NCBI GenBank assembly: GCA_021496925.1
Contig: CP053915.1
Location: forward strand, 4,739,501 to 4,803,500
DNA length: 64,000 nt
Source: Acidovorax sp. YS12
Lineage (GTDB): Bacteria > Pseudomonadota > Gammaproteobacteria > Burkholderiales > Burkholderiaceae_C
Reading direction: 5' to 3'
Part shown: positions 62,694-64,000 of the stretch, piece after piece
How the letters are laid out: each line of letters starts with the position of its first letter
Numbering within the stretch: the stretch's first letter is position 1
Notes under the pieces: generated by a model
Database searches by the model: none
Seen by the model: only the letters and a program-made list of their open reading frames with translations
Told to the model about the DNA's origin: nothing
Translations under genes and position numbers: made by a program

Positions 62694-64000
62694 ATGCCGA
62701 CATCCAACCGACACCTTGCCCGGCGCCGCGCTGGCGGGCGCCTCAAGCCCCTGGCCGCCGCAGTGGCGCTGGCCGCCGCCTTCTGCGCCTTGCCCGGCCC
62801 CGCCGCCGCGCAGGCCCCGGCGGCCGCGAGCGACAGCATTCCGCCCGGCCCGCTGGCCGAGGCGCTCAACCGCTTCGCCCAGCAAAGCGGCACCGCGCTG
62901 GTGATCGACACGGCCAGGGTGCGCGGCCTGCAGTCGCCGGGGCTGCAGGGGCGCTACGGCGTGGAGGACGGCTTTGCCGCGCTGCTGCGCGGCACCGGGC
63001 TGGCGCTGGGCAAGACGGACGCGGGCTATGTGCTGGTGGCCGCGCCGCAAGGCGCCCAGGCGCCAGCGGCGGCCGGGGGCGGTGCGGCAACCGCCACGCT
63101 GCGCGAGGTGACGGTGACCGCGCAGGCCGAGCGCAGCGCCACCACGGAGGACACCGGCAGCTATGCGGCGCGAGGCGCAACCTTGTTCAAAGGCGCGCAA
63201 TCGCCCAAGGACATTCCGCAGTCGGTCACGGTCATCACGCGCCAGCAGCTCGACGATCAAGGGCTGAACACCGTCACTGATGCATTGGCCCAATCCCCAG
63301 GCACCTATTTCCGCAAGCGTCCCAATGGCGGCAGCGACGTGTATCTGCGCGGTTTCTCGACGGACACGCTGCAATACGACGGCGTACCGCTCAAGCGGTA
63401 TCACAGCTTCGGCAACGACTTGAGCGCCAGCTCCGTGTATCTGGATCGCATCGAGGTATTGCGCGGCGCACAAGGGCTGCTCGAAGGTGCGGGCAATCCG
63501 GCCGGCTCGGTCAACCTGGTGCGCAAGCGCGGCCTGGCCGAGCGCAAGGTCACCGTGGAAGGCCGTATGGGTTCCTGGGACACCTACGGCACCCGCGTGG
63601 ACGCGGGCGGGCCGCTGAACGCGCAAGGCACGCTGCGCGGCCGTGCCGTGCTCGATTACGAGGACAAGAAGTCCTTCCTCGATACCGTATGGGATCGCAA
63701 TTTGAATCTCTATGGGGCACTCGATCTGGACATCACACCGGACACCACGATGGGCCTGGGCGTTGCCCACGCGCGGCTCAAGGGCAACAGCACGCTGTAC
63801 GGCGGCGTCCCCCGCTTTGAAGACGGGCAGGCCATTGCGCTGCCCCGCTCTGCCTATATCGGCGCGGGGTGGAATGAGGCGACCCGGCGCGAGACACAGC
63901 TTTTCTTCGACCTGTCGCACCGCTTCAATGCCGATTGGACGCTGAAGGCCAGCGCGGTGAGCCTGCGCGATGGCTACGACGCCACCACCGCCTACGAAAA
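62694..64000 (+). CDS. TonB-dependent siderophore receptor with N-terminal signalling (STN) domain (3' end outside window)
   Basis: 435 residues visible, open to the right edge. ATG 62694 follows AAAGGGA. A signal peptide ends near PAAAQA. The STN domain (residues about 48-120) reads SIPPGPLAEALNRFAQQSGTALV ... GRYGVEDGFAALLRGTGLALG. The TonB box region is ATLREVTVTAQ, then the plug with QSPKDIPQSVTVITRQQL, VYLRGF and YLDRIEVLRGAQGLLEGAGNPAGSVNLVRKR. The STN domain signals through the adjacent FecR to the sigma factor. FhuE/FpvA-like plug; ligand not predictable. Confidence 0.9.
   Translation, partial: MPTSNRHLARRRAGGRLKPLAAAVALAAAFCALPGPAAAQAPAAASDSIPPGPLAEALNRFAQQSGTALVIDTARVRGLQSPGLQGRYGVEDGFAALLRGTGLALGKTDAGYVLVAAPQGAQAPAAAGGGAATATLREVTVTAQAERSATTEDTGSYAARGATLFKGAQSPKDIPQSVTVITRQQLDDQGLNTVTDALAQSPGTYFRKRPNGGSDVYLRGFSTDTLQYDGVPLKRYHSFGNDLSASSVYLDRIEVLRGAQGLLEGAGNPAGSVNLVRKRGLAERKVTVEGRMGSWDTYGTRVDAGGPLNAQGTLRGRAVLDYEDKKSFLDTVWDRNLNLYGALDLDITPDTTMGLGVAHARLKGNSTLYGGVPRFEDGQAIALPRSAYIGAGWNEATRRETQLFFDLSHRFNADWTLKASAVSLRDGYDATTAYE

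Noticed and set aside
1..64000. CRISPR array, prophage or toxin-antitoxin system
   Set aside because: No regularly spaced direct repeats, phage structural genes or small paired toxin/antitoxin frames were found. The ParB-like and transposase genes are isolated.

Overview
The window looks like chromosomal DNA of a high-GC member of the Burkholderiales, most likely family Comamonadaceae (Acidovorax-like; genus not settled). The evidence is the very GC-rich coding style, the tig-clpP-clpX-lon block with its tRNAs, split hpnC/hpnD/hpnE squalene genes, an IPTL-CTERM surface protein, and at least twelve copies of a short interspersed palindromic element with the core GATAGCTGCCAGCGCTTG that I associate with Comamonadaceae. 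No rRNA, CRISPR array, phage or plasmid replication module is visible.

Layout. 0-7.8 kb: a LivGFHM-type ABC importer (binding protein cut by the left edge) running into a 3-hydroxybutyrate-oligomer hydrolase and a second alpha/beta hydrolase, probably one operon. 7.8-12.5 kb: a Lon-like AAA protease overlapping ferrochelatase (minus strand), then two small membrane-protein genes. 12.5-15.6 kb: an exported protein and hpnE/hpnD. 15.7-27.1 kb: an iron-acquisition block with a TetR regulator divergent from six translationally coupled or closely spaced genes (two IrtAB/YbtPQ-like ABC half-transporters, two FecCD permeases, an ATPase and a binding protein), a TonB-dependent receptor, then a siderophore-interacting reductase divergent from a MarR regulator. 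27.1-34.3 kb: sdaA, hpnC and a two-gene RND efflux operon. 34.4-41.1 kb: tRNA-Leu(TAG), tig, clpP, clpX, lon, then tRNA-Gly, tRNA-Cys, tRNA-Gly.

41.1-43.4 kb is the most unusual stretch: an IS481-like transposase relic, a gene fusing a GNAT acetyltransferase to an Rnk-type domain, paired palindromes, a roughly 110-nt candidate small RNA ending in an intrinsic terminator, and tRNA-Leu(TAA). 43.4-47.3 kb: conserved hypothetical proteins, a YgjP-like metallopeptidase, murI, a DUF5610 protein and a ParB-like protein. 47.5-52.9 kb: a response regulator lacking its phosphoacceptor Asp, the IPTL-CTERM protein, a DUF3617-like protein, aroQ, an alpha/beta hydrolase and arfB. 53-57.7 kb: an extradiol dioxygenase, an esterase, a Tat-exported amidohydrolase and an MscS channel. 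57.7-60.7 kb: bacterioferritin and ahpC/ahpF. 60.9-64 kb: a FecI/FecR pair and the start of a transducing TonB receptor cut by the right edge.

Iron is the main theme: a complete siderophore-uptake block without biosynthesis genes, a second FecIR-controlled receptor, bacterioferritin, ferrochelatase and the AhpCF peroxidase. Proteostasis (ClpXP, Lon, trigger factor, a Lon-like protease) is the second. Starts were chosen from Shine-Dalgarno sequences, overlaps and family lengths; where these disagree it is stated. All family names come from reading motifs by eye; no database search was run.
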